A DNA stretch of 64,000 nt from Aphelocoma coerulescens (Eukaryota > Chordata > Aves > Passeriformes > Corvidae). Both the position numbers and the translations under genes were made by a program. A model generated the notes under the pieces. That model was given only the letters and a program-made list of their open reading frames with translations, made no database searches and was not told the origin of the DNA. Shown here in pieces: positions 35,941-48,971 of the stretch; position 1 is the stretch's first letter; every line of letters starts with the position of its first letter. Location of the stretch: NCBI RefSeq assembly GCF_041296385.1, contig NC_091014.1:51416078-51480077 (forward strand), written 5' to 3'.

Positions 35941-38900
35941 ATTTTAATTGCAAAGAGGGTGAAACACCCAACTGTCCGCTCAGAACAAGTGCCTCCTCTC
36001 CCCTGCTGACAAATCCCAGCTATGCAGGACTAAGGCACCCTGTGGTGCCTGCTGAGGAACAAACATTTTTGCTGTGCTATCATATACTCCCACCGAGAAG
36101 CCAGCGATCTCCAGTATCCTACCAGCATACAACTTAGTTTGACGTTTGACCTTCCGCTGCAGGACAGCTGTGCTTCCCACTGCCCAAGCAGGACTGCTTA
36201 AGAGCTGGGCAGAGCAAGGACAGCCAGATGCAGACTGCCCTTCTGTATCAGGCACCCTTAGCAGCCCACCTGTATGGGGGAGGTTTGGATCAAGAGCATG
36301 TTACAAACTGCCCTCAGCATTCCCCTCCAGTGACAGAAAAACAAGGAGTCAGAGAAAGCCAACACTTCCTCCAAGATGTGGTGGCACATGATTGTTCACC
36401 TCCTGACCAGGTATCATGAATAACCAGTAGCCCCAAACCAACGAACCCAGCACCTTTCACCAGCACTGCACCACTGCAATGCACGCAGGGCAATGAAATG
36501 CAATAGGACATGCAAGACCGGGGCAGAAAAAAGCGATGGCAGTATGCATGAACAGAGACTTGAATGATGTACAACAAGGGATGCAGGGAGGCAGAGAGAC
36601 CCTGACAGAGGCAGGAGGTACAGGCCAGCCCCAGCCTCCAGCTGCTGCTGGAGCAGTGACAGGAACAAGCAGATTTCAGCAGCAGGGATCTCTAATCTCT
36701 CAGCAGCGCTCACGCCACGTGTTGCCAGTCTGCACAAGCCTGATGGCAGCAGGACACACCAACCAGAGGGAACATAATCAGCTGCTAACAAGACATGAGC
36801 TTAAAGGCTCCAAAAGGTCAAAAGTTACATACGCCTCCTCATCCTCCAAGTTTCTGAAAAGGGCAATTTCTGCATCCTTGGGAACATGCCACTTACACCT
36901 TCTCTCACCACCTCCCCAGCATAAGAAGCAAGTCCCAGCACTGTGCCTCCCACAACTGGAGCACCACAGGATTCAAGGGCTGGAGCAGGGCTTCCCAGCC
37001 AGCTGCCAAGCAGGTAGATGTAGCCCTGCCAAACTAAGTGAGACAGGGCTCCTGTCTCTTAGTATGAGGGTAACTCAACAAACCTGTGAATTAAGAAAGA
37101 GTGATGCAAATGGTCCATTGTCCATTCCTGCCCTCAACTCCCCAGCTGCACCATGTGATGGTGCGTGGCCCACTCAACTAGGACAAAACACAGAGTGGCC
37201 CCATGGCAGTACCTGCAAATGACATATGATGACCCCTGTGTCTGACTTGGAAGGCGATGGCTGCTATGACTGGAGAGGAGAGGGCAGGAGGGTGGGTTGA
37301 GAGAGACCAGAGAAACAAGGAAAGGTGTTTCCTGGGCACTGTCCTTGGCACTGACCTGGGGAAAGCAGGTCCAGGGTGCTATGGGCATGGTGCTGCTGAC
37401 AGGTATCAGGGTGATACAATACCCTGAAGGAGTACTGCACTTTTTTAGGGATATGTACAGCCCATATGGTCTTGAGTTTCCAGGGAAGCAATTTGTTTGT
37501 ACAACCCAATTGCAAGAACTTTCTCTGCTCACTGACTCACTGCTCAGGTATCTAAGCCCCAGAAAATCCTAGTTTCTATTAGGGAAGTGCGGCCATGTGA
37601 GAACAGAGCTTGCCCTGGTTGTTTCAGAGAAAACAGTTTCCAAGCACTCATCAAAGGTTCTTCTGCATTTCTTATCTGTTTGGCAAGGTAAAGCTACAGA
37701 TGAATGTTACTTCCCCCAGAGTGGAAGTGTCATGTCCAAACAATGCACTGAGCAAGCGTGCCAGCTGTTTTCCTATTTGAAGAATCTGAGGTACAGAATT
37801 GACCTTAACTTTGTTTCCCTCTAAAAGTATTTCTTTGCAAAGGTGGTATAATTCCACATTTGTATTTTAATTCCAAAGCAAATGCTCCACTGCACTTTTT
37901 ATTAAAATGAAATCTGGTGTGTGCAGCCTGGTGTTAAATGAGAGACTATTAAAGCCAATCAGTGGAGAACTCATTAGTAACCCTACAACAACAAACTAGT
38001 AGTTATGGCCCAGCATTCAAAAGCAGCCATGACAACAAGTAGAAAGAACCCAGGTCTCATTGAAGGCTACAATAAAACCACAGCTTATGTAGCCCAAAGA
38101 CTGTGAATATCCATACAAAACAGCTGAGCTTCCATTCCTCAAATATGTGCCAGAAATTATATTCCTTTCTTATGACTCATCTCTGAATTCCACTCCTAAG
38201 AATACTCCTGTCATTTAGTTATTTCTTCCCATTTCAAAACTGTAATGAGAAGCACCAATCCAGAGCTCAAGGAAATCTGTCCCATCAATTAAAATAACGA
38301 AATAAGCAGAAGGCTGCCTATAAACACATCCACCTCTGCCCACTCACTCCTCAGCAGCCATGGTGAAGGAAGAAAAGATGAGCTTTGCAGGATGCCTAGA
38401 AGCCTAGCAACTCTCCTAGGAAGGGCCAAGAGTTAAGAACTCCTTATCTGAGCATTTCTTTCCCAACCTTTGAGATCTTCTCATTCAGTAGAAAAGAGCA
38501 GAGCACACAGTGGTTTTGCTGGGTGCCCAGAAGACCAGATATTGGGATAACTATAAACTCGGTAGACTGAAATATTCAGACCAGATTTCTTTCTGGGACA
38601 ATGAAAGAATAAATGAATAGGTAATTATGACAAACAGAACAAAGAATTAAAGCCTGTAACTGAACTGGGAAACAGCATTTGGATATCTGGACTCCAAATT
38701 ACCACCTAAGCCTATTATCAGCATAAATTGAGATAAATCCCTCACTAGAGGAAAAATTCCTCAAAATTCATTCAAAAAGATAACTAACAAACCTTGTAAA
38801 ACAAACCTCTCTCAAAGTATCATTTTACTACTCTTTAGTAGAGTTATCTCATCAGCAGGTTCACTTATTGGACAAAATCCAAAATGTTCAATGGTCGTGA

Positions 38901-41900
38901 TCATACTTCTGCAGTTCCAGTCTAACACAAAAGAGAACCAGTTTCAAAACAGACAGAAACAGTTGCTATGAGACCATTAGTGCTACAAGAAGATGCAGAC
39001 CAAACACCTACATTGTCAAGAAATGGCATTTAGATAACAGTCTGTCTTGTTTCTTTTTGTGCTTGCAGCCATACTTCAAATAAAACTTTGTTTGCACAAG
39101 TTCTTGCAAAAATGAACAAGTGTCAGTGTAAAAAGGAGGAAAGATATGGAGAATCTGAACAACATTCAGCTCATTTTCTCCTTACTCCATTATACACCCA
39201 GATCAAACACTGATACCTTGTTGAGCAATACCATTTGATTTTAGCTGCATTCAGAACAACTGCTCTTTTAGAAAGACAAGGAAAAAAAGTAAGAAATGGT
39301 CAGAGTTTAAAGGCAGATCTTGGGAAATGACTAATTCACAGTCTTAGTGTATAGTGTGCCACAGCTGAACTAAATTACACATTTTTTTAGTTGGATGTGT
39401 CACTCTCCAAAGAATAAAATGGGAAAATTCCTTTACTGCATTGCCTCCCAGCTATGGATTTGAAGTAAATTGGACCACTTTGGGTTAGCTTCAAGAGTTT
39501 CTTAAACAGTAGCTACAGGCTGATGCCTTATCTGAGGTCACATACACATACACTTTGTCTCCCCAGACATCAAGCCCACATACATGCATTTCTCTGTTCT
39601 GTGTAGGCATGTGGAGGGGGAACTGTAAGTTGCAGGTGGCTGAATATAGTATTGCTGGGTCCAGAGCAAGGCTGAAATTAGCTTTCCAGAACCTGCAGTC
39701 CAGTCCAAAATGAGCCAAACCATGTTCCAGACAGGCAGGTATTGCTGCTACCTGGTGTGCACAGTGCACAAGTACTGTGGGATCCTAAGAGGTGGAAGGG
39801 GCTAGGGAAAGTATGGAGTAGCCAGGTCTGCAGAATCTGTAATATCCCAGACAGAAAAAGCATAGCAAGAGAGGTTTAAATCTTAGCACATAGTAAATTC
39901 CAGCAAAATCAATGGAACTTGAAGGTATGAACACAGATTACAGCTATTAATCTCTGTGGGTTTTGGCTCAGTAAGGTGAACTCACATCTTCATGACTGCC
40001 TCTTTCCACATCTTGTGTTTCTCCTCTACCTCTCCTCCTGCACAGACTTCAGGCGTGAGGCTGAGCTTGAAGTCTTCTGATTTCTATTGAACCCTTGGAT
40101 TTGTAAAAGCAATGGCTTATTTCAGACACCACTAGCTTCTAAGAAAGGTGCCTGAAAGTAATTTGACTTAAATAAAAAACTAAGCACCTAACTCACTGAA
40201 GTCAAACTTTTTAACCATCTCACTTGGAAATACAGAGAGGGTGGAAACATGGGCAAGTGGGAGGGAGAAGGAGGCAGGGTCAGAACCCCCTCACAGGCCA
40301 GCACCACGTGGAGAAAAGCGAATATTTGCACTGTGCTCACAACTGCAAAAGTATCATTTTTTCTGAGTTAGCTCAGGTGCCTGCAGCCATCTACACAGTG
40401 GCAGAACAGAGCTTGGCACGGACTGACTGACTCTGCTTCTCAGTGAGACTGATGTCACTACCCAAACTAAGCTGGGTGTATATACACGTACTGGCACTCA
40501 TTCCTGTGAATGCTGTAGCCAAAGCAGACAAAGGAGCAGAAACAGCATGGTTTGGGCCATGAAGGTGAGAAGAAAGCTAGGATCTTCAAAAGTGACAAGA
40601 ACTGCTTTCATGTGGGGTGCCCAGGCTTCAGGGCATATCTACACGGCACAACAGTACTGTCACATCTACACTCAAGAGTCTCTGAGCTGGCAACTTCTAA
40701 ACAATGCAAAAAGGTGCTGTGCAGAGAGATTATGTTGGGTCCTTGAAGCAGCGTAGTTATATGGGTATGATGTTATGCATAGGCTAATACAGTGTCAACA
40801 GAACTCATTAGCAGAAGGTCTCTGCAGAACGCTGCATCACATAGCAGGGAGTGTTTTGTTTTCTAGATAACTGCTGAAAAGACACAATAGAGCTCCCCCC
40901 AAAATCCCTCTTCATTTGGGTAAAACAAAAGCCTGCCTTGATGTTACTTCTCATTACTTTGTAGACACTAAATATATTTTCCCTGCTTAATCATTCCAGT
41001 GATGACTCAAAAGAGCAGCACAAAAAACCCTTACCCATAAGCCTAGCTGGAAAGGAAAGAGATAAAAGCTTTGGGCACCTTTGGTAGTTTCAAGGCCTAC
41101 ATAGAGAAAAAAAACAGCATAGGGAGGAGGAAGTAAAAACAATAAGAGCTGGTAATATGCCAATGGATCACAGAGACAAAGAACAAATAGCAATATGGAT
41201 AATCTATTGGGCCAAAGAATAAAGTTCTCTTACAGTTCCCAACATTCGGGCAAAGCAATAATCTGCTTTCTTGTCCTCTAGTACCTCTGTCTGCCTAGGA
41301 CAGTTGACAGCAAGGGGTCACAGCATGCAGACCAATCCATCACATTTGCACTGCTCAGTGATTCAACATGACAAATGAACAAAGACACTGAGCTCGGTGT
41401 GGCCTGATGGCTACTGCCTGGACTGTCCTTGTCACACCACAAAGGATCTAACATATCCAAGGATTTTATGTGTAAAACATTGGACAATGACAGCTGAGCA
41501 GGTCAGGGGGCATCTGAATTCCATGTCTAATTATCTGGGTTGCTTTGCTACACACTAAAACTCCATGTGGGACAAAAAGGAACATTTAGTGATCAGAGCG
41601 CTGTTCTAGAGGTTGTTCCACCACAAGCTTCCTCTATGCCCTTAAACAGACATCGTAGCAGTGTTTCTTAGGAAAATCTGACTTTGGATACAAAGAAGAT
41701 GTTTATTCAAACAGGTTTTCCCAGTGTTTAAATACCCTTTTCAATTTTGAAAAACTTGCCGTTCCAACCAAGGTACTAGGCTTTCTGCATAAGGTACACA
41801 AGAGAGAATGGTGTCCAAAACACCCAATGAAGTGCCAAAGAGCAGGGTGACAGCACAAGCCCTCCTCTGAGGTAAACCAGATTCTTAAGACATCCAAGGG

Positions 41901-42545
41901 CTTTAAAGGCTTCGAGAATGAAGGAGGATCTGAGCAGAGTTGATGGCTCTAACTCTTTTTGCATCTCTAGTTCTCCACATCTCTTTGCACTTCCTTTTCT
42001 CCTGTAGCTCAGGGCTAATGAACAGCAGAAGGACACTTGGTGTTCAGACAACAGTTGCCATGAAACTATTCCAAATAGGTTACACTACCATCACCCGTAA
42101 GGGACACCTGTTCATATAGTGCTAGTGCCTGGAACAGAAGCTGGTGCCTTCTAGACATCAACATGAGCATTCCCACTGCTTGCAGCAAGAACCCACTTGA
42201 GAGTTGCAGACCTGCTCATGCAAAGACACTCCAAGAAGTTCAGCGCTGTTATGAAAGCAAAAATTTGTGCATTGAGGGGCACACTCAAATTTTTACACTA
42301 TGCCTTCATTATTCCTTTTCCTCATTCTCATGTGCCCCCTGTGTTGTATGAAGGCTTTCTAAGGGGGTGACAACACTGGCACTCATGATGCACAGCAACA
42401 TGGGCCCCACCCTCAGCTCACCCCCCCTTGCCCAGGTTCTGGCCAACACCACCTGCTGCCCCAAAGCACCACATGCCCTAGCAGAAATATTCTGGTATCA
42501 GAGGTCATCTTTGACCGCCCTTTTGTAAGGCTGGCCTAGCTCTTT
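35941..42545. other. GRIN2A intron next to the exon, no further exon seen
   Basis: It contains a 228-codon open frame at 36536-37222 with no recognisable domain, AT-rich unique sequence from 37850 to 41300, and a short GTGTATATACAC palindrome at 40476-40487. I looked for the next GRIN2A exon on the minus strand and did not find it. Confidence 0.65.
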
Positions 42546-43151
<606 letters not shown>

Positions 43152-43199
43152 CTAGAATAGGAAGTCAAAGAGAGGAAGAGAGAGAAAAAGAAAACAAGA
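43152..43199 (-). promoter_or_regulatory. GRIN2A: 3' splice site of the GRIN2A exon
   Basis: Read on the minus strand, about 45 bases of almost pure C/T sequence (a strong polypyrimidine tract) lead into CTATTCTAG, and the exon begins directly after the AG at GATGAGTCATCC. A possible branch-point-like CTTTGAC lies about 14 bases before the exon, which is closer than usual, so the true branch point may be elsewhere. The AG fixes the exon start at 43151 and restores four residues upstream of the first Met. Confidence 0.93.
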
Positions 43200-46100
43200 A
43201 TAGGTCAAAGGAAATAAACAGCATTCCTAGTCAATCCATCAAGCATAAAGGGGTCGGCACACAGAATCTTACTTCCTATCTTGGCCAGAGCTTAAAGATT
43301 TTCAACTTTTTAAAATTTAAGTGAAGCAAGTGAGAAGGAAGTAAAATCCTTTTTATGACCAGCTGTCCTTACTTTATTTTTAAAGGCAGGTTGCCAAAAT
43401 TACTTAAAGGTTTCAAATGTTAGGCCTGATTCTAACAGACAGAGAACAAGTGGTACACAAGTGAGGACAGAAAAACAAAATATGTACAAAATATTTCCAT
43501 GAAATTAAGAGCTTTAATCACAGGATTATCATAACCTTATATGTAGCATAAACAGGATACACAGCAGCTTTGATACTGATTTTTGGGACAGTCACTTTAT
43601 TTTGAGTATCCAGACCAAAGTACAAATAGAGTAGGCAAAAGCATTGAATACAAATAGCTCTGACAATCTCTACTGCTAGCTCCTCTCAGAGAGAGCAACA
43701 GCACAGAGTTCTACAACTGTGAAGGCTCAGTCTCAGAATAACATAAAATACATTAAAATAAAAAATGAGATTTCTAAACTATGATCAGGTTTGTTGACAC
43801 CATGTTTTATAGAAATGTCAGCTCAGTATTTCTCTTGGTGTTGCTCTCACATCCTTCTACCATGCTAAGTCCATCTTTGCAAAAATCAGAACATGTACCA
43901 CTTTACAACCTCCAAGACTCCAAGGGAGTTTTATACAGATCTCAGCCCTCCAATGACATAGTGTGCATCTTCTTTGTCCTGGCATTTCACCAGATACCAG
44001 GCTTTCAATTTGTGACAGATCCAGAAAAATGCAAATCCCTGCTTTTGCCCAGTTCATGAAGGAAAGGAATGGAAAATAGTATTTGCCAATATGCTCTCTT
44101 AGGGATTTAGCTTCTATCTTTTAAAATCAATTGCAAGCTCCTGCTGACTTCTGTGGAGTAGGATTAGATCATAAAAACCCAACCACATATTTTAAAATAA
44201 AAAAGAAAAAACCAAACCAAACAAAAAAAAAAAAAAAAAGCAGAATTAAATTATATCTCTCTGTGTAGAGATTTCCATTATAATAAGAAAGTTCTCCAAA
44301 TCCAAGCACCGATTTTAGGAATGAGAACAGCCCCACCTTCTTTTAATAAGCCTGGAAAACTGGACCAGAGATACAAAAGGACGTACTCAGGAGTTTGAGA
44401 CCTGGGAAAATTCATTGTGCCTCAAGACATTACCTCAAGATAGTCAGATTTAGAACAGCTCTCTACCAAATTAAGTCTCCTACAGCCTGGCAGGTAAAGC
44501 TGTTTTTCAGCAGGGATGCAGTTAATCAATCATCCATTCATGCTTTAATCTTGGTTTTGATTACCTATAGCCATTTTCTATATTGACAAAATATGCTATA
44601 GCTCAGCAACTACCAAAAAAAAAAGGTATGATCCCATACCCAGTCTTAAGCTGTTTGTTTCTCTTCCCTGACCTCCCTACAGGTCACATCCTATAAGAAA
44701 GAGTCCTTGCTCCCAGACCCCCATGCCTTTATTACGAGGTTTGGTGATTAAACTTCCTCCATATAGCTCACCACCCACATGTGAAAGTTCTCTTAGGGCT
44801 GCTCTTTGCTTAGTAGAAAAATAAGTGTATGTAAAAAGAAAAAGGAAAAGACAACAGCAACAAACTGAAGACAAGTTAAGTTAAAAAAAAACAAAACAGG
44901 AGCAGCAACTGGAGCCACTTAATACATGGAAAACATCTCACACTTTTTATCACTGGAATTCACCCCCTTCTCTCAGAACTGCTCATGTGAAAGAACCCTT
45001 AAAAACAGGCAGAGAAATATTCTCGACACTCTGGGTTCCTACACTCATGAAAAGAACTTACTCTTCTAATAAAGAGATACTTTGTGTCTTTGAAGCTTAT
45101 GCAGAAAATTAGAAAAGACAGAGGAAAAAATCAAACTATTGTCACAGAATCTGCCAGAATTCAAAAAAAAGCCTGAACAAGCAGCTCCAACACCCTTCAT
45201 TGCACAGTGCCTTTGAAAGCCACTTGTAGCAAACTGAATGGTAGAGTGCGAAGACTCAGCCTTACTGCAACATGAAAAGGCAAGACAGCGACACCGATGA
45301 CTAGTATTTATTTTTATATTAAGTTCAGCAGGAGCCTTTCTATATTTATGCATAAGAGCCTCTGAACTGACTGCAATTTTTCACCATTTCTAGCAGACAG
45401 ACCAAGATCTGAAGGGCCTGGTTATTGAATTACAGGAACATTTGACACACAGTGTCTGGAAGTCTTGTCCGGTTGCTTCCTCAGTGACAAATAGGGGACA
45501 CTAGATGGTAAATCCACTAGTGTTTTGAGGCTGCATACATACACTCTCAGGAGTTAGTAGGCATGACAGCGAGGTGCAGGAAGTAATGCCCCTCGGTGAT
45601 TTAAACAGGGTCAAGCTAAAATGCCTGCTGACAGTTCGTTCCACATGAGTGCACTGCCTAACTGTTGAAGGGAATTCAGCCCCAAAAGACTCAGGGAGAA
45701 AATTTGGAGCTCCTCACTAACAAGTGTGTATCAGAACATCAAAAATCAATACACCAAATAGACAGCTTTATCACAACCCAGCAAAACAATTCTGCTCCAC
45801 TGAGAAATGTAAGCACCCCACCTTAAATCAAACAGCACAGGCCACTTGGCTGTGCATGCAATAATTGCTCTTGAGCAACTGTTGGCATTTCTATTACAGA
45901 AGCAGCAAGAAGAGGCAACTTATATTCAAAATGAGAGCATTAAGGAGGTGCAAGCCAGTCCAGATTTTGGTTTGCCAAGATGTCTCTTGGCACTTAATCA
46001 CCCCAATAGTTGGGCTAGCCAAATGTTCTTCATTCCCTAACCAACTCAGCACTCAGAGAGGGGTGAAGAAGGAAGGACAGACAACAGTATAGAAGAAAGT

Positions 46101-48761
46101 GTCCCTCTCATAATAAATCAGGAGAAATTGCTGATAGAGCTGGATAGAAATCTCAGTCACCACCTTTTTGGGGGAACAAAAAGAGAACTAAGAAAAATGT
46201 CCAAAAGCCACAATTTTCTTCCCAATCTTGTTTTTGGGCATGCCTGATGGAAAGTCAAGGAAAAAGAGAAGGAGCTGAACAGATACAGAACAGCGGGGCT
46301 ATCAGACAGAGCATGAATTTGATTTCACTGTGGTGTCACGGTGAAAGTTTTTAAATTAGGAGCTAAATCTAAGAAGGTTTTACCATTTTTACACACATAT
46401 ACCCTATAGAATCATTATTGCTTTATTATAGTCTAAAACCAAAAAGGAGTATTTTACCCTTCCAGACATTACGGGTTTTTACAGAATACTGTAAGTTCCT
46501 ATTTTTCTCCTGACAGAATTTCACACTCTCCACCTTTTTTACCTTGAAACAGCCAAAACATGGTCCAACGTTGCCACTGAGAGACAGATTTAAGTTTGGG
46601 ATAGGGATAGGTCGAGTTTTAATCAGAAGTCCCTTACATTGCACATCATCCAGGTGAAATACAATCCCCTGGCTACAGGAAAAAGCTTGTCTTTCTCCTA
46701 CAGCCCTTTCACTTGCAAGCTCAGGCTTTCCATAGTTACCTGCTGAAAGAGACAGCAAGATGCTGCCTTGTCTGAAAAGAGTCTGAAAGAGCAGAGGCTC
46801 CATTACAGGATCTCAATATTTCCAGAGATCCCAGTACTCCCCCAGTGTCACCCTACAAGGTCAGGGATCTGTAGTTTGCAGAGCTGAACTGGAGGTGGAG
46901 CTGATCAATTGACACAGCACCACTCCCCAGCTGACAGATGGCTTCCCACAGAAAATCTGCTCTGAGTTTACCGATGCTGGGACAAGTATTGCCTCCTCCT
47001 CCTGCACGTTTAACCCCTCAAATAAGAAGGCTGGATTGCACATGGTGGAGGTGCAAACACACTCACCATGAAGCCTCCTCTTGGAGACCGGTGGCTAGTG
47101 AGTTCCTAGGTGGATGGAAGAGGGTTTGCAGAGGCAGGACAAAGTTCAGAGAGCAACCAAGTACTATCACCAACCCTTCTAAGTTCTTCAGACTTGCAGC
47201 CAAGCCAGGTCTGACCCACACCTCACCCAAGATGTGAACCCTTGGAAAGGCTGCAGGTGACTCCCCCAGGAGCCCTCCTGCAGCTGCACCATTTGAAACC
47301 AAACACGACCATTTAATGAGCCATTTACCTCAGACGTGGCAGGAGAGGTCCCCAGGGAGCTTTTCTCACAAGTTCCTTCCTAACAGGCACTCTAGATTCC
47401 CCAGGCAAGCAAATGCAGTTACTGCCTTACAAACAGCATCTTACTATCCAGAGCAAAACTGCTTCTTGGGGGCAGACTGGGAAATATCCACAAAGCAGGG
47501 GAATGCAAGATCCCCAAAAACAGTTGCAGTGGTCTGCTCATGTTGAGGAACTGGCCAGCCTTCCACTGAGCCATGGTATTGACTGCTGACTTGGTGACTG
47601 AGGAGATCAGCATGCTATGTTTCCTCTGTGCAGCCTGAATGTAATCTGGTTCTGTGCTCCATGCTCTGCTGGCTGGTCCATGAACACATTTCTGCTACTG
47701 GTGGCAAGCTCCTTTAGCTTCAGTCAAAGTGCCAGACCCCACAAAGGCCAGGTGTGTCAAGTTATGCACAAGGAATTTGAGAAAGGAGCAAGTCCAGAGC
47801 ACTTGTTTTCTTCTCAGATTTTGAGAAATATACCATGTCACTGCAGAATGGCCTAGTCTGCTGTCTCCAGAGGTGCAGGACAAATACAGTTTGTGCTGCT
47901 AGGGTAGTAGCCCCTTCTTATTAGGTTTTTGGGAACATCTGTGTATTTAACCCCATTTGCTGCTTCATTAAGCTTCCTGTGCATCCATAATTCAACAACT
48001 GGGGTCTGCCCTTCCTTTCCAGCTTGTAGAGGGGATCCTATCAGATCATAATGATTCAGGCCACTATCACTGTCCAAAGTCCTCTTCTCATTTTCCTGAT
48101 TTAGAAGAAAAGCTGTTCATGTGTCTTTAGTCTTGATTTGCAAAGTTACTCTGTGACCAACAGCCAGATCACACAGGGCTTCCTCTTGTTTAGATTTCAG
48201 TCCTGTTTACCACACAACTGGGGGGGCAAGGGGGGCAAAAAGGAGTGAGCTAGCAGCAAATAACTTCTGGGACAACACAGGCTTTCATTTCCCTACCTAT
48301 GTATTTCTTTTCTTCAAAACTGAACCACCACTGTGTACCTATTTGTCACAGTCCTGGTGGGATACTTGATTCACTGGGAGTTTTACTGCTCATGATGGAA
48401 AATGCCACAACAGTTCAACGTCTTGTAATTAAGTTTTCTATATGTCTGAGTCCCGTTTGTTATAACATATCTGACAGGAAATCAGGATCTTTGTTGCTTA
48501 AGTGTTCATTTACTTCTGTTTATCTTACCACAAATCCATTACTGCCTCAGGCTAGCCTACAGTCAGGATCCTCTGTCTGTTCGGTTTTTTCTCTCCAAAT
48601 TTAATTTTTTTATTTAGTTTTCAACAACTCAATACAATAAAACTCTGGCTTTTATATTACGTGCTGTATCACGCTGTGTGAGTCCTTTCTTGAATGCTCG
48701 CACTAGGGACTATGAGAACATGGTGACACTACAGACCTAATATTATGTCCTCCTGGTGGAA
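43200..48761. other. GRIN2A intron upstream of the exon, no exon seen
   Basis: AT-rich unique intron with the A-run at 44221. A G-rich pair of runs (GGGGGGGCAAGGGGGGC) lies near 48220. The preceding GRIN2A exon is not visible. Confidence 0.65.
44221..44240. repeat. A-rich run
   Basis: About eighteen A residues following CAAACCAAACAAAA-type sequence. No retrocopy is recognisable next to it. Confidence 0.9.
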
Positions 48762-48971
48762 TTGGCATCTAGAACAGAATCTCTACATCTCACACACACA
48801 TATACACTCACACTTGGCATCTAGAACAGAATCTCTGCATCTCACACACACATATACACTCACACTTGGCATCTAGAACAGAATCTCTGCATCTCACACA
48901 CACATATACACTCACACTTGGCATCTAGAACAGCATCTCTGCTTCTTACACACATATACACACTCACATTT
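48762..48971. repeat. 52-bp minisatellite, four copies
   Basis: Units begin at GGCATCTAGAACAG, at 48764, 48816, 48868 and 48920, a strict 52-bp period. Each unit holds AGAATCTCTGCATCTC and then an alternating CACACA-CATATA-CACTCACAC stretch. Copies 2 and 3 are identical, copy 1 differs by one base (CTACATC for CTGCATC), and copy 4 carries several changes. That gradient fits growth by unequal exchange or slippage in the middle of the array. Confidence 0.97.

Noticed and set aside
42054..42066. Sixth X-box-like site (GTTGCCATGAAAC) just downstream of the exon
   Set aside because: One base is missing in the centre, so the half-site spacing is wrong for a standard X-box.
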